From: Actinomycetota bacterium
GTDB lineage: Bacteria > Actinomycetota > Coriobacteriia > Anaerosomatales > Anaerosomataceae
DNA: 64,000 bases
Direction of reading: 5' to 3'
Assembly (NCBI GenBank): GCA_009773565.1
Contig: WSXY01000001.1
Span: 124,001-188,000, forward strand
Part shown: in pieces, positions 27,194-36,142 of the stretch
Layout: the number at the start of each line of letters is the position of its first letter
Numbering within the stretch: the first letter of the stretch is position 1
Notes under the pieces: generated by a model
What the model was told of the DNA's origin: nothing
The model's input: the letters and a program-made list of their open reading frames with translations, nothing else
Database searches by the model: none
Position numbers and translations under genes: made by a program

Positions 27194-27925
27194 TCACCAC
27201 ACGATGTCGTCGGGGTGTGTGGGATTCTCCACGATCTCCTGCTCCATGATCTGACCGTCACGGATGTGCAGGATACGGTCGGCCACCCGCGCAAGCGGTG
27301 TGTTGTGTGTGACGAGGATGACCGTCTTGCCTTCGCGGTTCATCTCTTTGAGCGCGCCGAGCACCAGCTTGCCGGTGCGGAAGTCCAGGTTGCCGGTCGG
27401 CTCGTCGCCAAGTACGAGCACCGGATCCTTCGCGAGCGCGCGGGCGACCGCGACCCGCTGCTGCTCTCCGCCCGAGAGCTGCGACGGGAAGTGATGGATG
27501 CGCTCGCCGAGACCAACGCGCGTGAGCAACTCGGCAGCGTTCGTGTCCGGCGGAACTCCGTCGCGTGAGGCGAGTTCGATGGCGAACTGGACGTTCTCTT
27601 CGGCGGTGAGTGTGGGGATCAGGTTGAAGAACTGGAAGACGAAGCCGATCTTCTCCCGCCGGAAGAACGTGAGTTGGCGCTCCGTATAGCCCGTGATGTC
27701 GGTGCCGTCGACAGTGATGCTGCCGTGTGTGGGGGTGTCGAGGCCGCCGAGCAGGTTGAGCATGGTGGTCTTGCCCGAGCCGCTCGGCCCGACGATTGCC
27801 ACGAACTCGCCACGCGGGATACGCAGATCGACCTCGCGAAGCGCCGAGATGTCGACCTCCCCCATGCGGTAGACCTTGCTCGCACCCTCAAGGACTACGA
27901 CATCGTCACGTTCGTCCGGTGCCAC
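27194..27925 (-). CDS. ABC transporter ATP-binding protein (MacB/LolD type)
   Basis: 243 residues. Walker [11 protein letters not shown]-loop [14 protein letters not shown], signature [15 protein letters not shown], Walker [13 protein letters not shown] (Gly in place of the usual Ala), H-loop LVTHNTP. The GTG at 27925 lies 5 nt after the RsgA stop codon and behind a purine-rich stretch; a longer start at 27988 inside the rsgA gene is less likely. It pairs with the following permease. Cotranscription with the rsgA-like gene is implied by the short spacing. Confidence 0.9.
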   Translation of the reverse strand: MAPDERDDVVVLEGASKVYRMGEVDISALREVDLRIPRGEFVAIVGPSGSGKTTMLNLLGGLDTPTHGSITVDGTDITGYTERQLTFFRREKIGFVFQFFNLIPTLTAEENVQFAIELASRDGVPPDTNAAELLTRVGLGERIHHFPSQLSGGEQQRVAVARALAKDPVLVLGDEPTGNLDFRTGKLVLGALKEMNREGKTVILVTHNTPLARVADRILHIRDGQIMEQEIVENPTHPDDIVW

Positions 27926-27930
27926 AGGTA

Positions 27931-29385
27931 TCAGCCCCGCCCTCTGTCCTTGTTGAACTGCTTTGCGCTCTTGGCGATGATCTTCCACTTGCGCGTCTCT
28001 TCTTGCCTGATCCGCACGTCGGTCTTCGCCGCCGCGGCACGCGCTTCAAGCTGGAGCTTCCGGTACGACTCAAGTCGCTCGGCGGGAAGTGTCCCCGCTT
28101 CGACCGCCGCGGCAACCGCGCAGCCCGGCTCGCCTGCGTGCGTGCAATCGCTGAAGCGACAATCGGCGGCAAGCTCAGCGATGTCGGCGAACGCCGTCGC
28201 GACGCCCTGCTCGGCATCGGTCATCGCGACCGCGCGAAGTCCGGGGGTGTCGACGAGCACGCCACCGCCGGGAAGCGGCACGATCTCGCGGGCGACCGTC
28301 TTGTGGCGACCTCTGCCGTCGGCGGCGCGTACCTCGGCGGTGGCCTGGCTGTCGGTTCCGGTGAGCAGGTTTATGAGCGTGGACTTGCCCGCGCCGGACG
28401 GTCCGACGAGCGCGACGGTGCGCCCGGGACCCACATACGCGTCCAGCGCAACGGTACCGGTGCCGTCGACGGCACTCGTCACGAGCACGTCGACGCCCAG
28501 CGCGATCTCGACGACGGCCTCACGGGCCGCCTCGGCGTCCTCGGAGAGGTCGGATTTCGTGAGCACGACGACCGGCACCGCACCGCTCTCCCACGCGAGC
28601 GAGAGTTCGCGCTCGATGCGTCGCAGGTTGGGGCCATCGGCGATGGGGTGAACGATGAAGACGGTGTCGATATTCGCCGCCAACACCTGCGCCGACGTCA
28701 TCTTGCCAGGGTCGCCGCGCATGAACGCCGAAGTGCGCGGCAGCACCGCTTCGACGAACGGGATCTCGTGCGTGGACGCCGGGTCGTACATCACCCAGTC
28801 GCCGACTGCTGGCAGCTGGTCAGGCGTCAGTTCGCGGTAGAGGCGCGGTGACGGCTCGATCCGCACGACGCCGTCCTCAGAATTCGCGAGCACCGAGCCG
28901 CGGTCGGCGCGCATGACGCGAGCGAGCCGCAATCCGGCTTCCTCGTGCGGCGCCGCAAGCGCGCGGACGCGGTCGTTCAGGCCGAGGTGCTCCAGGTCGA
29001 GCCGGTCGAGTCGCGCGAGCGTCTCGTCAACGACGTCGGGTGCCGCCAACCGCGCGGCGAGCATAAGCGCATCGGCCTTCTCGCGCTGGGCATCGGCTTC
29101 TGCCGGCTGCCCGACACCGTCGAACGCGTCGGCCCGCGCTTCGAGCACGCGTGCGAGAAGCACCGCGCGCGCGACATCGAGTTCGCCGCCGGCCGCGAGG
29201 AACGCGACGAGCGACTCGGGTGTGAGCGCGTCGATGAGCGACGGCTCGGCGCTCACCGTCAGGCGCAGCGCCTCGTCCGCACTCAGGAGCGCCGCTCCCG
29301 GCTCCTCGCCACGCGCCTTGAGTGCGCGGCGCAGCACGGTGCCGACCTGCTCGATGAGTCGCAGTATGTAGTCGCTCTGCTGCAC
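27931..29385 (-). CDS. rsgA: RsgA-like ribosome GTPase with extra N-terminal domain
   Basis: 484 residues. The C-terminal about 340 residues are a circularly permuted RsgA (YjeQ) GTPase: OB fold (about 150-225), G4 TKSD (276-279), G1 GPSGAGKST (328-336), G3 DTPG (379-382), and the zinc site C409, C414, H416, C422 (CRFSDCTHAGEPGC). RsgA assists late maturation of the 30S subunit. The N-terminal about 125 residues are not part of RsgA; YILRLIEQVGTVLRRAL and the helical repeat after it resemble DUF6483, normally a separate protein. There is no sign of a frameshift. First base is 1 nt after the flavin reductase stop, so it is part of an operon. Confidence 0.88.
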   Translation of the reverse strand: MQQSDYILRLIEQVGTVLRRALKARGEEPGAALLSADEALRLTVSAEPSLIDALTPESLVAFLAAGGELDVARAVLLARVLEARADAFDGVGQPAEADAQREKADALMLAARLAAPDVVDETLARLDRLDLEHLGLNDRVRALAAPHEEAGLRLARVMRADRGSVLANSEDGVVRIEPSPRLYRELTPDQLPAVGDWVMYDPASTHEIPFVEAVLPRTSAFMRGDPGKMTSAQVLAANIDTVFIVHPIADGPNLRRIERELSLAWESGAVPVVVLTKSDLSEDAEAAREAVVEIALGVDVLVTSAVDGTGTVALDAYVGPGRTVALVGPSGAGKSTLINLLTGTDSQATAEVRAADGRGRHKTVAREIVPLPGGGVLVDTPGLRAVAMTDAEQGVATAFADIAELAADCRFSDCTHAGEPGCAVAAAVEAGTLPAERLESYRKLQLEARAAAAKTDVRIRQEETRKWKIIAKSAKQFNKDRGRG

Positions 29386-29386
29386 G

Positions 29387-29962
29387 CTACTCCGGCTTCA
29401 CGGTCTTGCCGGCGGAGAACGCGTCGGCGACCTTCTCGCCAAGGCGGCGATACTCACGCGTGCCGGGGATGTAGATGAGCGGGTCGAGTAGCGCGACGTC
29501 GACCTTGGTGCCGGACGCATCGAGGATGCTCTCCTCAGCGTGCGACTCAACGATCTCGCCGACGACGAGGATGTGGCTCCCGTTCTCGGTCTCCGAGAGC
29601 ACGCGGCACTCGAGGTTGTACGGGCACTCGGCCACAAGCGGTGCCGAGACGACCGAGGCGGGCTCAAGCGTCCAGCCGCTCTCGGCGAACTTGTCGTGGT
29701 CGTGGCCGCTCACGATGCCGAAGTAGTCGGCGATCGCGGCGTCACTCGCGCGCGGGATGTTGACGGTGAACTCGCCGGTCTCGCGGATGAGCTCGAGCGT
29801 GCGCCGCGAGGGCCGGATCGCCATCACGATCGTGGGCGGATTGGCGCCGCCGATCGCAATCCATGCGACCGCAAGCGCATCGGCGCGCTCCATCGTGCCG
29901 CCAAGCACGAGAACGCACGGCATCGGGTAGAGACGGTCGCTCGGACCGAGGGCTTTCTTCAT
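29387..29962 (-). CDS. Flavin reductase-like (flavoredoxin-type) FMN protein
   Basis: 191 residues. Matches the flavin-reductase-like FMN-binding split-barrel family: LYPMPCVLVLGGT at the start, AWIAIGGANPPTIVMAIRPSRRTLELI (FMN-binding segment) and FTVNIPRASDAAIADYFG, then DKFAESGWTL and ECPYNLECRV. In anaerobes these proteins (flavoredoxin, NADH:flavin oxidoreductases) shuttle electrons with ferredoxin or rubredoxin partners. ATG preceded by GGAAGGAG. It precedes the rsgA-like gene with a 1-nt gap. Confidence 0.88.
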   Translation of the reverse strand: MKKALGPSDRLYPMPCVLVLGGTMERADALAVAWIAIGGANPPTIVMAIRPSRRTLELIRETGEFTVNIPRASDAAIADYFGIVSGHDHDKFAESGWTLEPASVVSAPLVAECPYNLECRVLSETENGSHILVVGEIVESHAEESILDASGTKVDVALLDPLIYIPGTREYRRLGEKVADAFSAGKTVKPE

Positions 29963-30011
29963 GTGAGGACTCCTTCCGGGAAGTACGTACCCCGCAAGTG
30001 TACCGCGACCG

Positions 30012-31304
30012 CTACGGACGACGCAGCGCGACGAGGTCCTCCGCGCGCGGCTGCGCCCACTGGCGCGCGCGCGTGAAGCGTTCGCCGGTCGATACGCAGC
30101 GGTCGGCCGCGTTGAGCAGCACCGGCATGAGGTCGCTCCCGCGGAGCGTGCCGAGGAGCCCGCGCGTACACGTGCGCTCGCCGAACGCCTTCACATCGTC
30201 GGCGCCAGCGGCTCCGCCAAGCACGAGCAGCGGCACCGCCTCGCCGGAGTGGTAGAGCGGGCCGGCCGACGGTGTCGCGTGGTCAGCTGTGATCGCCACG
30301 ATGATGTCGCGCTCCCACACCCGCTCGCGCACGAGCACGCCAAGCGCTGCGTCAAGCTGCTCGATCACGTCACGCTTACCCGCCGGGTTCTTCTTGTGCG
30401 CCGCGTGGTCGGGCGCCTTCGTGTGTGCGTGCACGAAGTCGATGTCGCCCGCCAGAAGCGTGAGCGATGCCGCAAGCCGCGTCTCGAGGTCGGTGCGCGG
30501 GTCGCGAAGGTCGCATCCGGTCTCAACGTGCCGCATCCCGACAACTGCCGCCAGCCCGGCGTAGAGCGGCCCCGAGGCCACCATCGCGCCGGCCATCCCG
30601 TAGCGCTCGGTGAACGGCTGCGCCACGTGCGACGAACCCGCCCACTTCGTGACCATGAAGTCGCCCTCAAGCCCGGGCACAGCCGCAAGCCGCTCGCGCG
30701 CCTCGAGCATCCAAGCATTGAGCGCCCCTGCGGTACGTGCTGCGGCCGCCTGGTCGGGTGCCTCCTCGGTGGCCTGCACCGCAAGCACCGGCAGACCCTC
30801 GCGGAACGGGTCCGCATCGGTCACGTGGTGGCTGAGCGGCTCGTCGGCCGAGACGAACACGAGCCCCTGGCGCGCATCCGTGTGGACGAACCGCACGCGC
30901 ACGCCATCAAACTCGCCGTCGAGGTCGACTCCTGCAAGCGTGGATTCCCCGCGCCGCGGGTCCGGACGGTGGGTGACCGTGAAGCCGTCCGCGCTCTCCT
31001 CGGCAGTGAGGAGACTCGCACGCAGGGCGATCTCGCCGGGAGCGGGCGGCATGCCCTCGCCGATCGCTTCGAGCAGGCCACGGCCGGGATACTCCTCGGC
31101 GGGGTAGCCAAACAGCGCGTAGTGCGCCTGGAACGACGTCGGCGCGCGCCCGGGGCCGAGCGAGTACATCGTGCCGCAGACGCCAGCGGTCGCAAGCGCA
31201 TCGAGGTTCGGGGTGACGGCCGCCTCAAGCGGCGTGCGGCCACCGAGCGCCGCATGCTGCCGGTCACCGAGACCGTCGAGGATGACGAGGAGTATCTTGC
31301 TCAC
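30012..31304 (-). CDS. apgM: 2,3-bisphosphoglycerate-independent phosphoglycerate mutase, archaeal type
   Basis: 430 residues. Interconverts 3- and 2-phosphoglycerate. The alkaline-phosphatase superfamily nucleophile region is ILLVILDGLGDR at the N-terminus, followed by GRTPLEAAVTPNLDALA; metal-binding residues occur in DFVHAHTKAPDHAAHKKNP and AITADHATPSAGP. This is the short ApgM class, as in archaea and anaerobic bacteria, and not the about 510-residue GpmI. GTG start overlaps the PP-loop protein gene by 4 nt (GTGA), so both are cotranscribed. Confidence 0.93.
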   Translation of the reverse strand: MSKILLVILDGLGDRQHAALGGRTPLEAAVTPNLDALATAGVCGTMYSLGPGRAPTSFQAHYALFGYPAEEYPGRGLLEAIGEGMPPAPGEIALRASLLTAEESADGFTVTHRPDPRRGESTLAGVDLDGEFDGVRVRFVHTDARQGLVFVSADEPLSHHVTDADPFREGLPVLAVQATEEAPDQAAAARTAGALNAWMLEARERLAAVPGLEGDFMVTKWAGSSHVAQPFTERYGMAGAMVASGPLYAGLAAVVGMRHVETGCDLRDPRTDLETRLAASLTLLAGDIDFVHAHTKAPDHAAHKKNPAGKRDVIEQLDAALGVLVRERVWERDIIVAITADHATPSAGPLYHSGEAVPLLVLGGAAGADDVKAFGERTCTRGLLGTLRGSDLMPVLLNAADRCVSTGERFTRARQWAQPRAEDLVALRRP

Positions 31305-32065
31305 AGCGTCGCGCCCGCTTCTCGCAGAACGCCGGCAACGATGTCGTCGTAGTTGGTGCGCCCGTTCGCAACCGCATCCGCAAGCCTGATGCCCACGGGC
31401 ACAAGGAACTCCTCGAAGAATGCGCCCGGTAGCGCCGGTGCTCGTCCGCCGCCATCAAGCCCGCGATAGTTGCCCGAGAGCACGCACTCCAGCTGGGGTG
31501 ACCCGCCGGGCCAGCGCTCTCCGAGGATCGCTTCGATGGCCGTCGCTTCCGCGACATCGCGAACCGGATACTCAAGCCGGACGCCAACGTCCGCAAGGAC
31601 GGTCGCGTAGGCATCGAGTGCGAGCGCGTCCTGATTGGGCTTCTGGCTGGTGCCGTGCCACTCGCGTTCGCCGGAGATCACGGCGACTGCCCCGGCCGTG
31701 CGCGCCACATGCACGCGCATCAGGTGCAGGTACAGGTGGCATCCGACGCACGGCACCCACGCGCCGTGCCGTGCGGCGAGAACCGACCCGAAGCGGCCGT
31801 TCAGGGCTTGCCACAGCCGCGGCTTGCCGGACTCCTTGAGTGGCAAGAGCGCCATCCCGAAGCGCGCCTGGAGTTCCTCGCCGAGAAACGCGAGGTTCCC
31901 CTTGATGCCGCCGAAGTCGCCGAACTCCGTCCCGGTGTGCACGTAGGTGGGGAGCACCGTGCGAACGCCCCGGTTCTGCTCGCAGAAGCGAAGTGTGGCC
32001 GCGATGCTGTCCGCGCCGGAGATCTCGGCGACGGCAACGGTTCCGATATCGGGTCGCTTGTTCAT
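31301..32065 (-). CDS. PP-loop ATPase-like protein, substrate unknown
   Basis: 254 residues. EISGADSIAATL (residues 14-25, S16-G-A-D-S20) is a PP-loop motif of the N-type ATP pyrophosphatase/alpha-hydrolase superfamily, and TVLPTYVHTGTEFGD fits the second strand. CVGCHLYLHLMR (C106, C109, H110) and SGEREWHGTSQKPNQDAL (131-148) are distinctive. Relatives adenylate a substrate, as in tRNA thiolation or QueC-type deazaguanine chemistry. I cannot name the substrate. Translationally coupled to apgM, its only clear context. Confidence 0.6.
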   Translation of the reverse strand: MNKRPDIGTVAVAEISGADSIAATLRFCEQNRGVRTVLPTYVHTGTEFGDFGGIKGNLAFLGEELQARFGMALLPLKESGKPRLWQALNGRFGSVLAARHGAWVPCVGCHLYLHLMRVHVARTAGAVAVISGEREWHGTSQKPNQDALALDAYATVLADVGVRLEYPVRDVAEATAIEAILGERWPGGSPQLECVLSGNYRGLDGGGRAPALPGAFFEEFLVPVGIRLADAVANGRTNYDDIVAGVLREAGATL

Positions 32066-32091
32066 ATGGACAGCATAGCGGAAGCGGGCTG

Positions 32092-32898
32092 TCAGCCGGC
32101 CAAACGCACGGGCGCCTGCGCGAGGAACTCAACGAGCATGGCCCGCGTGCGGCGCGCTTCCTCGACATCCGTAAGCTCGACGACCCACCAGTCACAGCCG
32201 GTCTCGTCGAGCAGAACGTCGAGGGGCGCCGTGAGCGTAACGAGGTCGAGCGGCGCGATGTGACAGCTCTCCTCGCGCTCGTAGACATGCGCGTTGCGCA
32301 CGTAGGGCGCGACCATGCGCGCGAACTGCTCGGCGCCGAAGCCGCGCGCAGCGACATCGCTTGAGGCCGCGTGGCCGATATCGAGCGTCACGAGTGCCCC
32401 GCTGCCGGTGACGAGCCCCATGAATTCGTCGGGATCGCTCGTGAGCCCCCATCGGAGGTTCTCGAGACAGACGCGGACGCCGAGATTCTCGCCATGAGCC
32501 ACAACCTCCGCGAGACGGGATGTGGTGGCGGCGATACGCGCGCGGGTTGCGTCGCCGGGAAGCCCCGCGTGGACAGTCAGGAATCCGCCGCCCGCAAGCG
32601 CGACGTGCGAGACCGCCTCGGTCATCCATGCCAGCGCGAGGTCGGCCTCCGCGGCGTCTGCGTGACCGATCTCGCGGTAGCCAAGCGGCAGGTGGTAGCG
32701 GATCTCCAGATCGCTGCCAGCGGAAAGCGAGCGAAGCGTGTGGGTGTGGAAGACGACCGAACCGAGGTCGGTGGGGATGAGCGAAAGGTCGATCGCGGCG
32801 TGGCCGTGATGCTCGAACGCAAGCGCCAACGTCGCCTCGATCAAAGGCGACGTGTGCCCGCAGACTGCGATTCTCGGTTCCATATCCGGATTGTACAT
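32092..32898 (-). CDS. Xylose isomerase-like TIM-barrel protein
   Basis: 268 residues. Sugar phosphate isomerase/AP endonuclease family 2 TIM barrel (PF01261 type): HTLRSLSAGSDLEIRYHLPLGYREIGHADA, GGGFLTVHAGLPGD (barrel strand with His), VRVCLENLRWG (metal-binding Glu), GALVTLDIGHAASS (metal-binding Asp and His) and VRNAHVYERE. The metal ligands of the family appear conserved. Possible roles include isomerisation or nuclease activity. The ATG at 32898 has AGGTGA just upstream; ATG at 32883 is an alternative. It lies 26 bp upstream of the PP-loop protein gene on the same strand. Confidence 0.8.
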   Translation of the reverse strand: MYNPDMEPRIAVCGHTSPLIEATLALAFEHHGHAAIDLSLIPTDLGSVVFHTHTLRSLSAGSDLEIRYHLPLGYREIGHADAAEADLALAWMTEAVSHVALAGGGFLTVHAGLPGDATRARIAATTSRLAEVVAHGENLGVRVCLENLRWGLTSDPDEFMGLVTGSGALVTLDIGHAASSDVAARGFGAEQFARMVAPYVRNAHVYEREESCHIAPLDLVTLTAPLDVLLDETGCDWWVVELTDVEEARRTRAMLVEFLAQAPVRLAG

Positions 32899-33004
32899 CA
32901 GCTCACCTGATACATACATTAGCGCGCGCTGATTCTTCTCTAGAGGTTCGGCATGGCACTTTGCAGGAGTATGATTATCGCGTATCCCGAGAGATGGAGA
33001 CACC

Positions 33005-33652
33005 ATGCGCCGCTCACTCGCAGTGACCTTAGCCCTCCTCCTGGTAGTCACGCTCACCGCAGGCGGACTCGCCGGCTGCAAGAAGAAGACCGAGCAGGCC
33101 AAGCCCGGCGATGCCGAGACGGTTGTCACGACGCAGAGTTCCGATGTAGCGACCGAATCATCAACCGTCGTGACGACCTCCTCGACGAACCCGCCCCCGG
33201 TGCCTCCTGATGCGCCCCCGACGACCATGGTCGTGCGCCTGTACTTCGGCTACGAGGACCGCGTCATGGCGGTCGAGCGCACCGTTCCTTACTCGCAGGC
33301 GACCGCAAAGACCGCGATGCTCGAGCTGCTGAAGGGCCCGTCGGCGACGGAGCTGAAGGGTCTCGCGTTGCACAGCGAGATTCCCAAGGGGACCACGCTC
33401 AAGAGCATCAGCGTCGCAAACGGTATCGCGAAGGTCGACCTCTCGGACACGTTCGATGACGGCGGCGGCACGCTTTCTGTGACGATGCGTCTCGCGCAGG
33501 TCGTCTACACGCTCACGCAGTACGGGACGATCAACTCGGTCGAGTTCTATATGGGCGGCAAGAAGGTCAATGTCTTCAGTGGCGAGGGAGTCATCCTCGA
33601 CCACCCGCAGAAGCCTGCCGACTACTATGACCTCATCCCGGTCGACGCCTGA
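33005..33652 (+). CDS. GerMN-domain lipoprotein
   Basis: 215 residues. Lipoprotein signal (LALLLVVTLTAGGLAGC, lipidated Cys at about 25), a Thr/Ser/Pro-rich linker to about residue 75, then a GerMN domain (PF10646): VVRLYFGYEDRVMAVERTVPY, MLELLKGPSATELKGLALHSEIPKGTTLKSI, GIAKVDLSDTFDD and RLAQVVYTLTQYGTINSVEFYMGG. In sporulators GerM acts in spore coat/peptidoglycan processes, but the domain is widespread in actinobacterial lipoproteins and its role here is unknown. It precedes the next gene by 8 bp. Confidence 0.9.
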   Translation: MRRSLAVTLALLLVVTLTAGGLAGCKKKTEQAKPGDAETVVTTQSSDVATESSTVVTTSSTNPPPVPPDAPPTTMVVRLYFGYEDRVMAVERTVPYSQATAKTAMLELLKGPSATELKGLALHSEIPKGTTLKSISVANGIAKVDLSDTFDDGGGTLSVTMRLAQVVYTLTQYGTINSVEFYMGGKKVNVFSGEGVILDHPQKPADYYDLIPVDA

Positions 33653-33660
33653 CGCGCAGC

Positions 33661-36003
33661 ATGGACGACCGGCTCGTAAAGATGCTCGGTGCGGATCCGC
33701 TGCCGTGGCTGCTTGTCTCGGACGAGCCATCGGCGGTGTGGATCGCCCTCACACGGGTGAACGGGCGCGCGTCTGACGACCCCCGGGTCACGGCCGCACG
33801 GGCAGCGGCGATTGCCGGCGACGACGTACGCGTACTCCTGGAGCGGCTGCCCGAGTGGGGCGCTGGCGACTTCTCCGGTCACGACAGTCCCACGTTCGCC
33901 CCGAACCTGCTCAACCTACTCGCGGACCTCGGCGTCGGTGCGGGCGATTTCCCACAGGTCGATGCGCTCCTCGATGCGATGCTTGAGCACCAGGATGCGC
34001 AGGGGCGCTTCTCGGCATTCGGGAAGTATCGTTCCGAGGAACCTCAGTGGGGCACGCTCCTGTGCGACACGCACGCAATCTCCGGCACGCTGCTGCGCTA
34101 CGGCCGGGGGGATGACCCTCGCGTGCAGGCGGCACTCAAGCGTGCGGCTGCGGACGTTGCCGACACGCCGCAGGGCCGCGCCTGGCGCTGCGAGCCGGAC
34201 AAGCGTTCGCTCTTCCGCGGGCCGGGGCGCAAAGCCGACGTCTGTCCGCAAGTCACCCTCGAGGCGCTCCGGGCGTTCTCGCAGCTACCCGAAGACGAGC
34301 GTCCTGAGTGGCTCAACGAGGCGGCACGCACATCGCTCGGCGTCTGGCGGCGACGTGGCGATGAGCGACCGTACATGTTCGGTCACGGCTACCAGTTCAA
34401 GACGGTGAAGTGGCCGGCATTCTGGTATGGCGTGCTCCCGATGGTGGAGACGATCGGCCGGATGCCCGGACTCTGGAGCGGGCCCGATGCTCGCGAGGAA
34501 GACCGTCAGTCGATCGCGGAACTCGCGGCCTGCCTCATCGCCTACAACACCGGCGAGGGCGGCCGGGTCACGCCGCGTCGGGCATGCCGGGGCTTCGAGG
34601 CGCTCTCCCTCGGGCGCAAGCGAGAACCATCGCCCACCGCCACGGCACTTCTGGTCGCGGCGCTCGCTCCACTTGCGGAGCTTTCCGCGGAGATTGCGGC
34701 GGTCGACGTCGGCGGGTTGCAGAGCTCCAAGGGCGGTACCGGCACGCCGATTCCGCCAAAGACCCCGAAGGCCGCCGCATCCCGCGATCGTGGCCGTGAG
34801 CCGGCTTCGTGCCCGGCGCCCGCCCGACCGGTGCCCATAGCGCCGAAAAACGCGCTCGCCCGCCTCCTGACGCGCCACCATCTCGGCACCCCGTGGGTCG
34901 CGGCAAGCGTCGAGACGATCGTGAGCGACATCGTCGGCCTCCAGGCCGTGAGCCTCTCGGCGCCGTATCTCGCACTCAACGCGCGACTCACGGGCTTCGA
35001 GCGGGCGCGTCTCGACAGCGCGCTCTACGAACGCCGCAGCCTCTCGCTCTTCCGCTGCATGCGAGGGACGGTCTTCGCGGTACGCAGCGAGATGCTTCCC
35101 GTCTTCTTCGCGGCCACCGACCGCGCCGTCCGACATCACTCGGCACGCTTCCTCGGCAACAAAGGCGTGAGCATGCGCCATTTCGAGATTCTCGCGACGA
35201 ATATTCTCGGGCGTATCGGCGAGGAGGGCCCTCTCACGATCGCCGAACTCCATGCGCGGCTCGACACGCACGTCGACATGGCGGCGGTCGTCACGCACAT
35301 GTGCAACGAAGGTCTGCTCCTGCGCGACCGGCCCGTCGACGAATGGCCCGGTCGACGGTTCCGCTACACGCGATTCGCCGACGGCCTTCCCGGCGTCGAG
35401 CTCGACCGGCTCTCCGAAGAAGACGGCACGCTCGCGCTCATCCGCGCGTACGTTCGCGCGTTCGGACCCGTCACACGAGCAGACGTCGCCTGGTGGACGG
35501 GCGCGGGCCCGAAACGCACGGCGGCGGCCCTCGAAGCAATGGGTGACGAGATCGTTGAAGTCACCGTCGAAGGCGATGACGGACCGCGACTGATGCACGC
35601 CGCCGACCTCGAGGAGCTCGAGTCGGCGACCCAGGTGGATCGCCCGTCGGTCGCACTGCTGCCAGCGCTGGACCCGCTGCTTATGGGCGTCATGCGACGA
35701 GATCTCCTGGTTGCTGATGCCACGCGTCGCTACATCTTCGATCCGAAAGGGAGTGCGACGTCCGTCGTCCTCGTGGACGGACACGTCGCGGGCATATGGG
35801 ATATGCTCCACGACGGCGAGCAGGGCATAGCCGTTCACCTGTTCGACGACGTCGACCGGCGCACGCGTGAAGTGATCAGAGCCCGGGTGACTGGTGTCGC
35901 GCAGGTTCTCTTCGACCAGCCGATGGAGCCCTCCTGGCTCGACACGATGCTGCCCCTGGGCACGCGCCCGGGCGGCTCGGTACTGCGCCCTCTTCGCGCT
36001 TAG
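33661..36003 (+). CDS. Large fusion: helical-repeat domain plus AlkZ-like winged-helix domain
   Basis: 780 residues. The C-terminal part, from about residue 393 (KNALARLLTRHHLGTPW) to the end, matches the winged-helix DNA-binding family of AlkZ/YcaQ-type DNA glycosylases (HTH_42, PF06224): VSDIVGLQAVSLSAPYLAL, FRCMRGTVFAV, GVTRADVAWWTGAGP-like segment and FDPKGSATSVVLVDGHVAGIW. The AlkZ QxQ catalytic motif appears altered here (GLQAVS), so activity is uncertain. Residues 1-340 form an alpha-helical toroid-like domain with WP/W-rich repeats (FGHGYQFKTVKWPAFWYGVLPMV), and a Pro/Ala-rich linker (about 350-390) joins the halves. The fusion is unusual. 8 bp separate it from the GerMN gene. Confidence 0.7.
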   Translation: MDDRLVKMLGADPLPWLLVSDEPSAVWIALTRVNGRASDDPRVTAARAAAIAGDDVRVLLERLPEWGAGDFSGHDSPTFAPNLLNLLADLGVGAGDFPQVDALLDAMLEHQDAQGRFSAFGKYRSEEPQWGTLLCDTHAISGTLLRYGRGDDPRVQAALKRAAADVADTPQGRAWRCEPDKRSLFRGPGRKADVCPQVTLEALRAFSQLPEDERPEWLNEAARTSLGVWRRRGDERPYMFGHGYQFKTVKWPAFWYGVLPMVETIGRMPGLWSGPDAREEDRQSIAELAACLIAYNTGEGGRVTPRRACRGFEALSLGRKREPSPTATALLVAALAPLAELSAEIAAVDVGGLQSSKGGTGTPIPPKTPKAAASRDRGREPASCPAPARPVPIAPKNALARLLTRHHLGTPWVAASVETIVSDIVGLQAVSLSAPYLALNARLTGFERARLDSALYERRSLSLFRCMRGTVFAVRSEMLPVFFAATDRAVRHHSARFLGNKGVSMRHFEILATNILGRIGEEGPLTIAELHARLDTHVDMAAVVTHMCNEGLLLRDRPVDEWPGRRFRYTRFADGLPGVELDRLSEEDGTLALIRAYVRAFGPVTRADVAWWTGAGPKRTAAALEAMGDEIVEVTVEGDDGPRLMHAADLEELESATQVDRPSVALLPALDPLLMGVMRRDLLVADATRRYIFDPKGSATSVVLVDGHVAGIWDMLHDGEQGIAVHLFDDVDRRTREVIRARVTGVAQVLFDQPMEPSWLDTMLPLGTRPGGSVLRPLRA

Positions 36004-36018
36004 AGAATCGAGCAAAAC

Positions 36019-36053
36019 AAAGACCGCCCGGCTTGTAAGCCCGGCGGTCTTTC
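36019..36053 (+). terminator. Rho-independent terminator
   Basis: AAAGACCGCC (36019-36028) pairs with GGCGGTCTTT (36044-36053), with further GGCTT/AAGCC pairing inside, and the run TTTCG follows. It lies 15 nt after the AlkZ-like gene stop. The A-run before and T-run after the stem make it usable on both strands. Confidence 0.85.
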
Positions 36054-36142
36054 GTTTGGTCACGGACGGAAACGTGGGGGACGGCGTCCGTGACGTGTGC
36101 GCGCCGGGTGTCGAAGCACCCGGACTCCAGGCGAGGGGTCGC

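Noticed and set aside
25587-27254. Long open frame of about 555 codons on the plus strand across the FtsX permease
   Set aside because: It lies opposite a well-conserved permease and ATPase, is highly charged with Arg/Asp/Glu/His bias typical of antisense frames in GC-rich DNA, and has no ribosome binding site or domain.
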